Positions 1 to 10,365 of a DNA stretch of 64,000 nt are shown piece by piece. Both the position numbers and the translations under genes were made by a program. Origin of the DNA: Tridacna crocea (taxonomy: Eukaryota; Mollusca; Bivalvia; Cardiida; Cardiidae); contig OX031057.1 in assembly GCA_943736015.1 (NCBI GenBank), positions 44,788,501-44,852,500 on the forward strand, in the 5' to 3' direction. The notes beneath the pieces are model-generated. The model had not been told where the DNA came from and did not search any database. It saw only the letters and a list, made by a program, of their open reading frames with translations. Position 1 is the stretch's first letter. Each line of letters starts with the position of its first letter.

Positions 1-91
1 AAAGATCAGACTGCACGTTTTGTGCAGTCTGATCTTGATCTACGTAGTCCGCTAAAGGTTAGCGAGTCGCGCTTAGCAGCTTGTGGGTTAA
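1..91 (-). mobile_element. Family B TTAA element, cut by the window edge
   Basis: Family B is defined here. About 210 bp, TTAA at both ends, ends TTAACCCTYAGGCTGCTAAG and (inverted) TTAACTCTTATCCTGCTAAA, off-centre stem AGATCAGACTGCACGTTCTG / CAGAACGTGCAGTCTGATCT. It is unrelated in sequence to family A but uses the same TTAA target. This copy ends at TTAA 88-91. Confidence 0.75.
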
Positions 92-315
92 CCCTTTCCC
101 AAACAACCAATTTTGGACTCTTCCAAACCAAAAGAGTTTGCAGACGACAATTTTAGATTTGCAGAAAATGCCAGAAAGTTCTCAAAAAGGGTAGAAAACA
201 CTGTGGGAAAAGGAGAAATTGCTCGTTACGAGCAATTTCTCCTTTTCCCACAGTGTTTTCAAAAGGCTTTTACTGCAGACACGTAAAAACCAGGGCTTGT
301 TTGGGAAAGGGTTAA
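88..315 (-). mobile_element. Family A TTAA hairpin element, copy 1
   Basis: Family A is defined here. About 230 bp long, TTAA at both ends, short imperfect terminal repeats (TTAACYCATTACCAAACGAC type), and a central stem of 24-31 bp (GTGGGAAAAGGAGAAAATGC with its inverse) around one unpaired base. One flank carries GTCGTCTGCAAATGCTTTCA, the other ACCCTGAGAAAGAAGCC; 'plus' means the latter comes first. TTAA duplications plus ends starting CCC/CYC fit piggyBac-type MITEs (inference). This copy has the variant centre GAAATTGCTCGTTACGAGCA and abuts a family B end at the shared TTAA 88-91. Confidence 0.85.
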
Positions 316-638
316 AGAAGATGAGCCGGCTATGCATGTAATCCGATTTCAGACGCATCACGGGTGTTTTTTAGCGGGGCGAAATATTTCAGACCCCGTG
401 TGGGGCATTCTTACAATCATTATTATCTTCATATGGAAATTTGCGGAACAAATCTTAACGTAACGTTATCACACGTGCTGGTGGGTTATCTTTGGAAAAC
501 ATAGAGGGAAAAGAGGGAAAAGAAGCAGTCGCTTGTAACGGCAGCATTGGTTTGTAATATGGTACATGTATTTTTCTTTTCGTCTTTCTCCAATTTTTCG
601 CAGAGAAGTGAGTGGCTTTTCGATAAAAGCCGCATGTG
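316..638. other. No feature recognised
   Basis: Between family A copies 1 and 2; unique-looking sequence without frames of note. Confidence 0.6.
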
Positions 639-856
639 TTAACTCTTTACCACACAATCTCGAGTTTGAACGACCGAAAGTAAATACTAGTCTGTAGAAA
701 GCCTTGTGGGAAAAGGAGAAAATGCTGGTACCAGCATTTTCTCCTTTTCCCACAAGGTTTTCTACACTTTCACGGACAAGTATAATTATACTAGCCAATT
801 TGTCAAAAGCTTTCAACTTGTACCAGTCTAAATTTTGTCGATTGGTAAAGAGATTA
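639..856 (+). mobile_element. Family A, copy 2
   Basis: TTAA at the left end; right end mutated (GGTAAAGAGATTAC instead of GAGTTAA). Centre ATGCTGGTACCAGCAT has lost the unpaired base, giving a perfect palindrome. The two facing short frames here are hairpin artefacts. Confidence 0.85.
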
Positions 857-1137
857 CTGACTATTGAATACCATTGTAGTGTCAAATAAGCCAAATATCT
901 ATCTACTAAAATTCTTTCAGATTTTTTTTTTGTGATGTCATTGTACGAAGAAGTGAATGGACGTTGCGGGCAGTAGTCACTGTTCGCATAAAATTTTATG
1001 GTCAGTTAATCAAACGTCTGTTTTTCCTTTGTATTTTTATTTTTTATGGGGATAAAACTGACACAGTTTTTTATAACAAGATTTGTAACTCTTAAATGTC
1101 ACGACGGACTAACTTGAAATCTGTGTCATTTGCCTGA

Positions 1138-1394
1138 ACTTATTACCAAACGACAACATTTTAGGTTAGTCCAAATCCAAAGCATTTGCAGACGACAAAA
1201 TAAAAGTGACTGAAATTTTGAAATTTGAAGGGCAGAAAACATTGTGGGAAAAGGGGAAAATGCTGGTTACCAGCTTTTTCTCATTTTCCCACAATGTTAT
1301 CTAAAGCCTTCTTTCTCAGGGTTGTCAACAATGTTTTCTAAAGGCTTCTTTCTCAGGGTTGTCAAAAGTGGGAATTGCGTGGTAATGGGATAAC
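1138..1394 (-). mobile_element. Family A, copy 3, with internal 36-bp duplication
   Basis: The segment with CTTTCTCAGGGTTGTCAACA is repeated in tandem (about 1294-1362), making this copy longer than usual. Terminal TTAA are degraded at both ends. Confidence 0.8.
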
Positions 1395-1404
1395 GCTTGA
1401 TTCG

Positions 1405-1585
1405 CAACCAAACATCGAAAGTTTAGACTGTTCAAATTTGAAGCATTCGCAGTCGACAAATTAGATGTGTTTAAATTACGAGTTTTTATCTTTAGAAAGG
1501 TAAAAAATAGTGTGGGAAATGGAGACACATGCCATAATAACGTCAAAAACGATCGGTTGTGCACAAGGGAAAAGAAGTTGTGTGT
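1405..1585 (-). mobile_element. Family A, decayed copy 4
   Basis: Keeps the flank CAAATTTGAAGCATTCGCAG and half of the stem (GTGTGGGAAATGGAGA). The second half of the hairpin is not recognisable. Confidence 0.55.
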
Positions 1586-1715
1586 GGAATGTCAACTAGT
1601 TTCAACTTTATAATAATATTGTGAGGAAAATTGATAAGCCAAGAAGCTATGAATCAAATGAGAAATATTTTCAAAACTAGAGACTTTAACAAATTTCCTT
1701 AAACATTAATCAATT

Positions 1716-1890
1716 TGACCCTTTACCACACAGTCTCGACTTTTAAAGGCACTGTGAAAAAGAAAAGGGGTTTTTAAAAGGGAGAAAATGCTAGTAACTA
1801 TGGTGGTAATAATTAGATACTAGTATATCTATCTAAGGGTATAGAATTTTATTTGAAGGAGTAAGATTTTCTCCTCTTTCCAAGATCTTC
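1716..1890 (+). mobile_element. Family A, decayed copy 5
   Basis: Starts CCCTTTACCACACAGTCTCG; the stem is split by an AT-rich insertion of about 65 bp (GGGAGAAAATGCTAGTAACT, then AAGATTTTCTCCTCTTTCCA). Confidence 0.5.
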
Positions 1891-1891
1891 T

Positions 1892-2115
1892 TCACCCATT
1901 ACCTCACAATCCCTTCTTTTGACGACCCTGTGAAAGAAGCCTTTTGAAAACATTGTGGGAAAAGGAGAAAATGCTGGTAACCAGCATTTTCTCCTTTTCT
2001 CACAATGTTTTCTACCCTTCACAAAACAGATTTCAAATTTTCACTCACTTTTATTTTTGCGTTTGCAAATGCTTTCGATTTGGACAAACCTAAAACTTTG
2101 TCTGGTAATAAGTTA
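1892..2115 (+). mobile_element. Family A, copy 6
   Basis: Begins directly after decayed copy 5, with intact stem and right TTAA at 2112-2115. The left TTAA is changed to TTCA. Confidence 0.85.
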
Positions 2116-2317
2116 AAATCCCTCTTAGTTACCTTAGGTGACCGTTTGGGTTAAACATGGTTTTTGCCTTCTGAGGCGAATAGAGCATTAAACTTACTGC
2201 CTAAACATTGTGTGTATTTTTCTTTCTGTGTGTTCTCTTTTAGTTATCCCATAACCATGGCAGACCCCTATACCCATATTAAAAACCATTACGGGTGCTA
2301 ACTGCTAAGCATGAACG

Positions 2318-2590
2318 TTAATTTCGTTAATGTCTATCTTGAAATTATTTTTTTTTATACTTTTGTTAGTTTTCTGAAAAGGGAGATAATTATTATCTCG
2401 TTTTGAATTGAGAATATAGTGGTTTTAGATTCATCGACCTTGAATGAAACTGAGGTATGAAGCTAGTGAAAACATCGTTGGAAAAGAAGAAAGCACTGGT
2501 GACCAGCAATTAATTCTCCTTTTCGAACAATGTTTTCTTCCATTTCAAAGACAAATCTTACTATACTTAAACACTAAAAACGCTTCTTTG
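2318..2590. repeat. Left arm of a long inverted repeat (family D plus A remnants)
   Basis: Contains the family D block (TCTTGAAATTATTTTTTTTT, then GGTTTTAGATTCATCGACCT) followed by a decayed family A hairpin (AAGCACTGGTGACCAGCAAT). The reverse complement of the whole stretch recurs at 3530-3783, so two different elements were inverted and duplicated together. Confidence 0.7.
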
Positions 2591-3088
2591 GACAGTTTAC
2601 ACCGAATTGGCCATACACAGAAGGAGTAATTTCCTGCAACAATAATTTCAAATTCACAATTTTTATCTATTAACAATTTGGATTTCCAACACTGATCTTT
2701 GTTTCGACGAAGGCTGAGTGGTAAAGCAGCCAGTGGCTTTTGAAGAATACTGCATGAAGTGCTCGTAAAAAAGAGACTTTGGGAAGACATGAATAGGCGC
2801 ACTAGCAACCACGATGTAACTGACATATATTAAACCGGTATCAGACTTACTATTTACAAACAATCAAGTTGTCAGTTTATTTATGCGTGTAAATGGTAAA
2901 TTCACCCAAAAAAGAAAACCTAAGCTGAGTCTATCATGTCAGTATACGCTTATTTTTGGCAATAAATTCGTCTTAATAAGCTCGGGGCAGTTTCCGGGAA
3001 TTTTAACATAACTCTTTATAGCACAAACAAATTCAAAGCCTGTTGTAAACAAACAGTTCAAATGTAGTCTAAACTATAGGCTTTGTTA

Positions 3089-3330
3089 TTAACTCTTTAC
3101 TGAACTGTTCCTGATTTTAACGACCCTGAGATAGACGCCTTTTGAAAACACTGCGGGGAAAAGGAGAAAATGCTGGTTTCCAGCATTTTCTCCTTTTTTC
3201 ACAATGTTTTCTACTCTTCTTCTAAAGTCAAGTTTCAATGTTCGAGTTACGTTTATTTTGTCGTCTGCAAATGCTTTCCATATTTGGTCAAGTCTAACAT
3301 TTTATCAATTGGTTAAGAAATAAAAGGGTA
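3089..3330 (+). mobile_element. Family A, copy 7
   Basis: Left TTAA 3089-3092. The centre is of the CTGGTTTCCAG subtype. The right end (TTGGTTAAGAAATAAAAG) runs into the next copy. Confidence 0.8.
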
Positions 3331-3452
3331 CAAAACTTTGCAATAAAAGGAGAAAATGCTGGTTTCCAGCATTTTCCCCTTTCCCACAATGTTTCGAAAA
3401 GCTTCCGTCTTCAGGGTCGATGATATACGGGATTGTTTGGTAAGGGGTTTAT
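3326..3452 (-). mobile_element. Family A, copy 8, left flank missing
   Basis: Starts close to the stem (GCAATAAAAGGAGAAAATGC), shares the CTGGTTTCCAG centre with copy 7, and ends GGATTGTTTGGTAAGGGGTT. It may be an inverted duplicate of copy 7's stem. Confidence 0.65.
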
Positions 3453-3529
3453 AAAATCTTTAAACCTTTACCAGCCGACAAACCCTCTAGGGCTCATTCA
3501 TTTTAAAAGCATTCGCAGAGGAAAAAGTA

Positions 3530-3783
3530 AAACCGTAGTAAGTATGTTAAGATTTGTCCTTGAAATGGAAGAAAACATTGTTCGAAAAGGAGAATAAATT
3601 GCTGGTCACCAGTGCTTTCTTCTTTTCCAACGATGTTTTCACTAGCTTCATACCTCAGTGTCATTCAAGGTCGATGAATCTAAAACCACTATATTCTCAA
3701 TTCAAAACGAGATAATGATTACCTCCCTTTTCAGAAAACTAACAAAAGTATCAAAAAATAATTTCAAGACATAAACGGAATTT
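3530..3783. repeat. Right arm of the same inverted repeat
   Basis: Mirror of the left arm with a decayed family A hairpin (GCTGGTCACCAGTGCTTTCT) then CTAAAACCACTATATTCTCA. Family D sequence continues past the arm to about 3910 (CACCGGAAGTGCATTACACA). Confidence 0.7.
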
Positions 3784-4038
3784 CCGATCCATTAGAAATG
3801 TGCAAAAATATTCTTTCTGCATAAATCCTTATTTATCCTTATTTATCAACCAGTTAGAATGTTTTCTCCATGTTCACCGGAAGTGCATTACACAGGTCTT
3901 TTTACCTTAAATTTTTCGTCTGCAAACCATTTCAATTTTGTCGAATCTAAAGTTATATTGTTTGGCATAGACTTCGTTAGTACAAATTAAGGTGAAATAC
4001 TAATGTTTGACTTTGTTAGTTAACACGAAAGAGTTACA

Positions 4039-4233
4039 TTAACTCTGTACCAAACAGCCCCTGGTTCATACGAACCTTAAATGAAAAGGAGAAAATGCTG
4101 GTAACCAGCATTTTCTCCTTTTTCCCACAATGTTTTCTACCCTGCTGGAAATAATTACTACATTTTGAGTTACGTTTATTTGTCGTCTGCAAGGGCTTTC
4201 AATTTGGACCAGTCTAAACTTTTGTCGTTTGTT
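4039..4233 (+). mobile_element. Family A, copy 9
   Basis: Left TTAA 4039-4042, short stem (about 30 bp lost from the left arm). Its right end lies against copy 10. Confidence 0.8.
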
Positions 4234-4469
4234 AAAGAGTGAACTCCTTACTAAAGGACAAGTATGTAGATATCTAAAAAATGAAGAGGTTTGCAGACAA
4301 CATAGAAAAGGTGCCCAAAAATGTTTAAATTTGTCTGAAAATGGATATGAAACATTGTGGAACAGAGGGAAAAAGCTGTTAACCAGCTTTTAAACTTTGC
4401 GCTCAATCTTTTTCAAAAGCCATGGGCCTAAGGGTCAATAAAACTCAGGATTGTGTGGTAAAAGTTTAA
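4234..4469 (-). mobile_element. Family A, decayed copy 10
   Basis: Stem reduced to AAAAAGCTGTTAACCAGCTT. Right end GTGTGGTAAAAGTTTAA finishes at TTAA 4466-4469, which is also the first base set of copy 11. Confidence 0.7.
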
Positions 4470-4688
4470 CCCATTACCACACAATTCCTAGCTTTGACGA
4501 CCCTGAGAAAGAGAAAACATTGTGGGGGAAAAAGAGAAAATGCTGGTAACCAGCACTAACTCCTTTTCCCACAATGTTTTCTGCTCTTCACAAAACAGAT
4601 TTCAAATGTTCAGTCACTTTTATTGTATCGTCTGCAAATGCTTTCGAATTGGACAAGCCTAAAATATTATCGTTTGGTAATGAGTTAA
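4466..4688 (+). mobile_element. Family A, copy 11
   Basis: Shares TTAA 4466-4469 with copy 10 and ends at TTAA 4685-4688. Left flank has lost about 10 bp (GAGAAAGAGAAAACATTGTG). Confidence 0.85.
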
Positions 4689-4815
4689 ATGGGGATAAAA
4701 CCTTATTGCATTTAACCTAAAAGAAAAAAAGAAAACCTAAATTTATGCAAAGATGCACGATAGAAATGACTCGTATTGAAGACCACTGTGTGTGCAGTTT
4801 ATGAATAAAGAACCC

Positions 4816-5044
4816 TTAGCCCATTACCACGCAATCCCTACTTTTGACGCCCCTGAGAAAGGAGCCCTTTGAAAACACTGTGGGAAAAGGAGAAAATGCT
4901 GGTAACCAGCATTTTCTCCTTTTCCCACAGTGTTTTCTACCCTTCCCAGAACAAAATTCAATTTTTCAGTCACATTTATTTTGTCGTCTGCAAATGCTTT
5001 CAACTTGAACCAGTCTAAAATTTTGTCGTGTGATAAAGGGTTAA
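4816..5044 (+). mobile_element. Family A, copy 12
   Basis: Well preserved, near-perfect stem. Left end reads TTAG rather than TTAA; right TTAA 5041-5044. Confidence 0.85.
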
Positions 5045-5059
5045 CCAGACGAGAAAAAT

Positions 5060-5262
5060 TTACACCCTTTCAAAATTAAAAAACGCCTGCAGACATCAAA
5101 TTAAATATAATCTCAAAAGATGGACATTATCATTGAAACGGTAGGAAACAGTGTGGGAATAGAAGTATATGGGGGTTAGCGGTATTTTCTCTTTTCTCCA
5201 CAATGTTTTCAAAAGCTTGCTGTCTTGTCATTAAGATTCAGGGCCGTTTGCTACAAGATAAA
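5060..5262 (-). mobile_element. Family A, decayed copy 13
   Basis: Flanks recognisable (CGCCTGCAGACATCAAATTA, TTTTCAAAAGCTTGCTGTCT), stem poorly paired (GTGTGGGAATAGAAG against TTCTCTTTTCTCCACAATGT). Confidence 0.55.
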
Positions 5263-5534
5263 ACATGTCACAGTTAAAATGTAAATTTTTTACATTTAAA
5301 ACCACGGGCCACTACCGAACATTTTCGGGGAACAAAGGAAATGGCTTTTTTGGGGCGATTTTTTACTTTTCATAATAAGACAGTTTCTAAATCGTTATAA
5401 AGGAAAAAAAAAACTGTTCCTCTATGTAGAGAAAGTTATCCTGCATTGGTTTTTGAAAAAATTTTGACTGAGTAAGGCTGGTAATATTATCGAATTCGTA
5501 ATAAATGAAAACTCCCATTTTCAGTCTGTTCACT

Positions 5535-5675
5535 CTTCATCAAACACCACGGTCAATTAGACGCCTTTTGAAAATATTGGGGGAAAAGGAGAAAATGCTG
5601 GTTTCCAGCATTTTCTCCTTTGCCCACAATTTTTCCAAGAGTCTTTTTCTTTAGACTGATTAAAACACAAGATTA
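5535..5675. mobile_element. Family A, short copy 14
   Basis: Stem intact with CTGGTTTCCAG centre, but both flanks resemble the same (GAAGCC-side) end, so this looks like a foldback derivative. Confidence 0.65.
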
Positions 5676-6000
5676 TTTCTAAAAAATAGCAATCAAACAC
5701 AAAATCATAATGAACTATTAAAAATGAAAAAAAAAACATAATATATTTTCTTACTATCTACTTCAAAAGATCTAGGCAAATGTAAAAAAAACCCATTTTT
5801 TCATAAGGAAAAAACTGCTTCATATGGGCAATTTCTCCTTTTGTCTCAATGATTTAAAAACTGCTATTAGGTGAAAATTGTATTCTGCAGATAAAGTTTT
5901 ATCAACAAGAGAATCAAAATTAATAATTTTGTACAATAAAATTTAAATCATTTTGTGAATTTAAGATAATACCAATGACATAAAACACAACTACAAAATA

Positions 6001-6043
6001 TGATAATAATAATAATGATAATAATAATAATAATGATAATAAG
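6001..6043. repeat. AAT/GATAAT microsatellite
   Basis: Irregular ATAATAATAATGATAAT repeat in an AT-rich stretch; the surrounding 5680-6337 shows no other element. Confidence 0.85.
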
Positions 6044-6337
6044 GCAAAATATATAAATGAATAAGTAAATTGTTATTTATCTATCGTAGAAAAATTACAT
6101 ATATAATATGATTACCTCAAAAAGTTCCAAAGAAGTCAGAGAGCCGAGAAGACGTGAGTGGCTTGTCCAGAGACTTCAAACCACTTTTATATGAATGGAT
6201 GCGCCTAATTGCATCCGAATTGTCGAAAACTCACCAATCATATAACGTAATATATATATATTTTTTTCTTTAAGAGGAACGCCCCCTTTTTTGATCACAT
6301 TTCACTGAACAATGATTTTTGCTTGTCATTTTTGTCT

Positions 6338-6566
6338 TTAACTCATTACCAAACGACAAAATTTTAAATTTGTTCAAATTGAAAGCATTTGCAGGCGACA
6401 AAATAAAAGTGACTGAAAACTTGAAATTTGTTTTGTGAAGAACAGAAAATATTGTGGAAAAAGGAGAAAATGCTGGTTACCAGCATTTTCTCCTTTTCCC
6501 ACAGTGTTTTCTAAAGGCTTCTTTCTCGCGGTCGTCAAAAGTAGAGATTGTGTGGTAATGGGTTAA
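6338..6566 (-). mobile_element. Family A, copy 15
   Basis: TTAA at 6338-6341 and 6563-6566; full-length 229 bp with a near-perfect stem. Confidence 0.9.
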
Positions 6567-6807
6567 CAAAAGAATTCGTTCTGGTTAAGACTATTTTCTA
6601 TTGTAACTTTATCAAGCTGAATTGGCCTGAAACACGCGTTTTTCAAGTCCTGCCAATTTAGCCAAATTTAAGATCTTTTCGTCCAGTGAAGAGGTAATCC
6701 TTGAATACATGTTTAAGCCACTCTGAAAGCTAGGTAACCACTGTTTTTACCATTTTCCACAATATTTTCAGCCCTTTCGATTTCAATCATTTGAGTCTCA
6801 TCTAATA

Positions 6808-7176
6808 TGTCTGTCTGCCTGCCTACCTGTCTGCCTACCTGTGTGTCTGTGTGTCCGTCCGTCTGTCTGTCTGTCTGCCTGCCCACCTAACTGCCTGCCT
6901 GTCTGTGTGTCCGTCCGTCTATCTGTCTGACTGTCCACCTCCTTCTTTCTCTCTCTCTGTCTCTCTGTCTCTCTGTCTGTCTCTCTCTCTCTCTCACTCA
7001 CCCATGTTTTCCCTTTGTCTCTCTCTTTCTATGTCTGTCCACTTCCTTCTCTCTCTTTCTCTTCTTTCTCTCTCTTTCTCTCTCTCTATCTCTCTCTTTC
7101 TCTCTCTCTCTCTGACTCTCACTCAACCATGTTTTCCCTTTGTCTCTCTCTTTCTATGGCTGTCCACTTCCTTCTT

Positions 7177-7238
<62 letters not shown>
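6808..7238. repeat. CTGT/CT-rich microsatellite block
   Basis: Tetranucleotide CTGT/CTGC repeats to about 6940, then nearly pure CT to 7238. Within it a 125-bp segment containing CCATGTTTTCCCTTTGTC is duplicated (7002 and 7127), so part of the block grew by segmental duplication rather than slippage alone. Serine/leucine-rich frames here are artefacts. Confidence 0.95.
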
Positions 7239-7240
<2 letters not shown>

Positions 7241-7489
7241 GTAGATTGTCACAATGTGAAGGGTTATCTAAGTGTAATGCACTGATCAAATAGTGAATTT
7301 ATAAAGATGAATGGCTTGTTCAAACAAACATGCTGAATTTCTATTTGATTGTTTGCCTTTGCACATTGCATAATACAAATTAATACCACAAATTTTTTTA
7401 AAGGTTCGTTATCCCACTTTCTCCAGTCTGAGAGACTTATCTAGGCAACAGCCCATTTCAATACGAGCCAGACCCTACCAAAAAGAGAT

Positions 7490-7726
7490 TTAACCCATTA
7501 CCACACAATCCCTACTTTTGGCGCCCCTGAGAAAGAAGCCTTTTGAAAACACTGTGGGAAAAGGAGAAAAGGAGAAAATGCTGGTAACCAGCATTTTCTC
7601 CTTTTCCCACAGTGTTTTCTACCCTTCCCAGAACAAATTTCAATTTTTCAGTCACCTTTCTTTTGTCGTCTGCAAATGCTTTCAATTTGGACCAGTCTAA
7701 AATTTTCTCGTGTGGTAAAGAGTTAA
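7490..7726 (+). mobile_element. Family A, copy 16
   Basis: TTAA at 7490-7493 and 7723-7726. Left stem arm carries a tandem GGAGAAAA duplication (8 bp), which unbalances the hairpin. Located between the CT and GA microsatellites. Confidence 0.9.
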
Positions 7727-7914
7727 TACATGTCCGTGATGCATCGTACGGGTGGATCAAGAGACAAAATAAATAGGGACCCGTGAAATCCATTTCGGCT
7801 AACAACAGAGTTTGAAGGTAGATTGGTTATTTGATAAGCATACAAATTGAACAATGGTAAATATTAAAGCAAACCTGCATGGACCATGCAGGCTGACCCG
7901 GGCGGATACATTTT

Positions 7915-7918
<4 letters not shown>

Positions 7919-7990
<72 letters not shown>

Positions 7991-8330
7991 AGAGAGAGAG
8001 AGAGACAGAGAGACAGAGACAGAGACAGAGAGTGAGAGAGAGGGAGAGAGACAGAGAGTGAGACTGCGAGTATGAGAGACAGAGAGAAACAGAGAGTGAG
8101 ACTGCGAGTATGAGAGACAGAGAGAAACAGAGAGTGAGACTGCGAGTATGAGAGACAGAGAGAGACACAAATAGAGGGAGATAGGAAGGAAGAGAGAGAG
8201 ACAGAGACAGAGAGAGACACAGAAAGAGGGAGGAGAGACAGAGAGACGGACTGGAGGACAGATAGACAGAAAAAGAGAAAGACAGAGAGACAGAGATCGA
8301 GACAGAGTGAGGGAGCGACAGAGAGACGGA
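7919..8330. repeat. GA-rich microsatellite block with a 38-bp tandem triplet
   Basis: About 35 pure GA dinucleotides, then interrupted GA/GACA repeats. A 38-bp unit with AGACTGCGAGTATGAGAG occurs three times (8061, 8099, 8137). On the plus strand this is the complement type of the CT block 700 bp to its left. Confidence 0.95.
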
Positions 8331-8529
8331 TAAAAACACAAATGATTCAACAGCAGTATAACTAACATACTAGTTAATATAGTGAGTAAGAATCAAAAGA
8401 CCACATCAAAATATAACCTTAATAGTCTTTGTTAACATTAAGACTTGACACTGAGATTACCACAGTTAACGAGTAACCGAGATTTAAATCTTTCAACACC
8501 AAATGTAAAACCCGACCTCTTTTGACCGG

Positions 8530-8734
8530 TTAAACCTGAGGCTGCTAAACGACTCACTGACCTTTTGCGGACAGTTTAGATCAAGATCAGACTGCACAGA
8601 ACGTGCAGTCTGATCTTGGATGTACACTGTCTGATCAAATGAAATCATTTCTCATAACTTTGGAATAGCCATGTTGTTTTTTTTCTATCGAAATAAAAAT
8701 CTAATTTTAGTTATTTAAGTAATTTAAGGATTAA
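8530..8734 (+). mobile_element. Family B, full copy
   Basis: TTAA at 8530-8533 and 8731-8734, stem intact (AAGATCAGACTGCACAGAAC). Confidence 0.8.
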
Positions 8735-8769
8735 CACACAATCCGCAGGATCTAAGAAGAATTTGTATC

Positions 8770-8905
8770 TATAGGTTCAGATAAACACGCGGACAGTATA
8801 GTCCACGCAAGCTGATCTGGGCCGAAGCCTGTTGTTGTCGATCAGTTTTCTGCATGTCAAAGGACTAGTGTATCTGATGATTCAATCGGCTGTCCGACAA
8901 CACGT
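8770..8905 (+). mobile_element. Family E hairpin element, partial
   Basis: Family E is defined here. A stem around ATCGACCCAGGTCAGCCTGC with its inverse and CTTTTCGC, followed by TTTTCTGCATGTCAAAGGAC and GATGATTCAATCGGCTGTCC. This copy has a weak stem but an intact tail, ending at the family B TTAA 8906. An inverted tail fragment is at 9749-9815. Confidence 0.55.
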
Positions 8906-9065
8906 TTAACCTTTCTCCTGCTAAATAACTAAAATCAAATTTTCCCTTCGACATTTCAAAGCTACGTTTTTAGGGAATGATTATCTCCTTATCAGACAGT
9001 ATAGATCCAAGAACAGACTGCACGTTCTGTGCAGTCTGTTCTTGGATCTATACCATCCACTAAAG
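8906..9065 (-). mobile_element. Family B, right end missing
   Basis: TTAA 8906-8909 and CTCCTGCTAAATAACTAAAA, stem CCAAGAACAGACTGCACGTT. Breaks off after ACCATCCACTAAAG near a family C copy. Confidence 0.75.
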
Positions 9066-9121
9066 CCCATGGTAACGCCAAGGGCACTTAAAGGTTTTAC
9101 TTTAAGTGCTAGCCTACAATT

Positions 9122-9384
9122 GGCCTGCAACGCACGAAAAGGGGCATTCAGATATTTGCGTAAAGTGTCGTCTCGGATCAGCCTGCGCAGTCCGAACAGG
9201 CTAATCCGAAACGATACTTTTCCGTTTTTATGTAATTTTCTGTTTTGCACATGTCTACTGTAGCACAAAACCTAATGTAGTCGTAAAGTGCCGTCTCGGA
9301 TTAGCCTGCGCGGACTGCGCAGGCTGATCCGAGACGACACTTTACGAAAATGTCCGAATGCCCCCTTTTCGCGTGTTGCAGGCC
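9122..9384. mobile_element. Family C double-hairpin element, copy 1
   Basis: Family C is defined here. About 260 bp, terminal inverted repeats GGCCTGCAACGCACGAAAAG / CTTTTCGCGTGTTGCAGGCC type. It has two internal GC-rich stems (AGCCTGCGCAGTCCG-like), each bounded by AAGTGTCGTCTCGGAT, and a spacer TTTGTGCTACAGTAGAC. No clear target duplication. Frames reading RRLIRDDTLRKCPNAPF-like peptides are produced by these stems. Confidence 0.8.
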
Positions 9385-9534
9385 GTATTATAATTACTTC
9401 ACCCGGACATGCATTAATTCTTGCTTGTTTCCTTCCGCATGAGTTAGAATTGAGCTCTGCTCCGGCAAGAAGGGGGTTTAAGTCCATGATGCATGGTAAC
9501 CAGCACGTAATAACAGAAGTATGAATCAATAAAA

Positions 9535-9748
9535 TTAACCCTCAGGCTGCTAAGCGCGATTCACAGACCTTTTGCGACAATGTAGATCAAGATCAGACTG
9601 CACAGAACGTGCAGTCTGATTTTGGATCTACCCTGTCCGATGAGGAGACATCATTCCCCAAAAACGTAACTTTGACATGTCGATATTTTGGGTTTTTTAC
9701 TATTAAAGGTAAAATTTTATTTTAGTTATTTAGCAGGATAAGAGTTAA
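9535..9748 (+). mobile_element. Family B, full copy
   Basis: TTAA at 9535-9538 and 9745-9748. The cleanest copy for defining both ends. A family E fragment follows directly. Confidence 0.85.
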
Positions 9749-9815
9749 ACTTGTTGTCGAACAGCCGATTGAATCATCAGATACACCAGTCCTTTGACAT
9801 GCAGAGAATTGATTG

Positions 9816-9910
9816 AAAACAAAAAGTTCTCCTTTTTTTAAAATGTTTCCTACAGGCTTCTTTGTCAAGATCGTTAAAGGTTAGGATTGTTTCGTAAAGC
9901 GATAATGTAA
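9816..9910 (-). mobile_element. Family A half-copy 17
   Basis: Only the part after the centre remains (AAGTTCTCCTTTTTTTAAAA, CTTCTTTGTCAAGATCGTTA). Joined to a family E fragment on the left. Confidence 0.6.
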
Positions 9911-9967
9911 ATCTCAGTGATGCATTTTACCTAAAAAGTCATCACACAATTTTGTCCAGTCTGATTG

Positions 9968-10110
9968 AATCTTGAGACAGAATGGTTTTTTGACAAGCCA
10001 AAAATCGACCAACAGCAAAAAGTATCAATTCAGGTCAGCCTGCGTTGTCTGTCGATCCGTCAAACAATCCAGGGTTGACTGTATGCGTCTCGGCTTTGCA
10101 TGCATGAATA
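9968..10110 (-). mobile_element. Family E, partial
   Basis: GACCAACAGCAAAAAGTATC then AATTCAGGTCAGCCTGCGTT; stem half only. Confidence 0.5.
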
Positions 10111-10178
10111 ATTTTACTTTATTTACACTTTCATGGAGAAATTGGCTCTTATGACCTATCCTGCGCTGTCTTGGCTGG

Positions 10179-10365
10179 TTAACTCTCTATCGATAAAATT
10201 GCAGTGCTGCAACAGCCATAGATTATATGCCTTTAAAAACATCGTGGGAAAACGAGGAAATGCTGGTAACCAACATTTTCTCCTTTTTCAACAATGTTTT
10301 TTATCCTTTCAAAATCAAAACTGACTTACTTTTGGTTGGACATCTGTGCATGTTTCCAACATGGA
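10179..10365 (+). mobile_element. Family A, decayed copy 18
   Basis: TTAA 10179-10182; stem CGTGGGAAAACGAGGAAATG with one-base slippage; right flank truncated. Confidence 0.65.

Noticed and set aside
7512..7805. Frames containing ENIVGKGENAGNQHF-like peptides here and in many other places
   Set aside because: They are translations of the family A hairpin stem and its flanks; recurrence reflects the mobile element and not a protein family.
6798..8368. Long Ser/Leu-rich frames on both strands
   Set aside because: Produced by CT/GA microsatellites.
9272..9529. Frames with RRLIRDDTLRKCPNAPF-like peptides (also at 51215)
   Set aside because: Arise from the GC-rich stems of family C.
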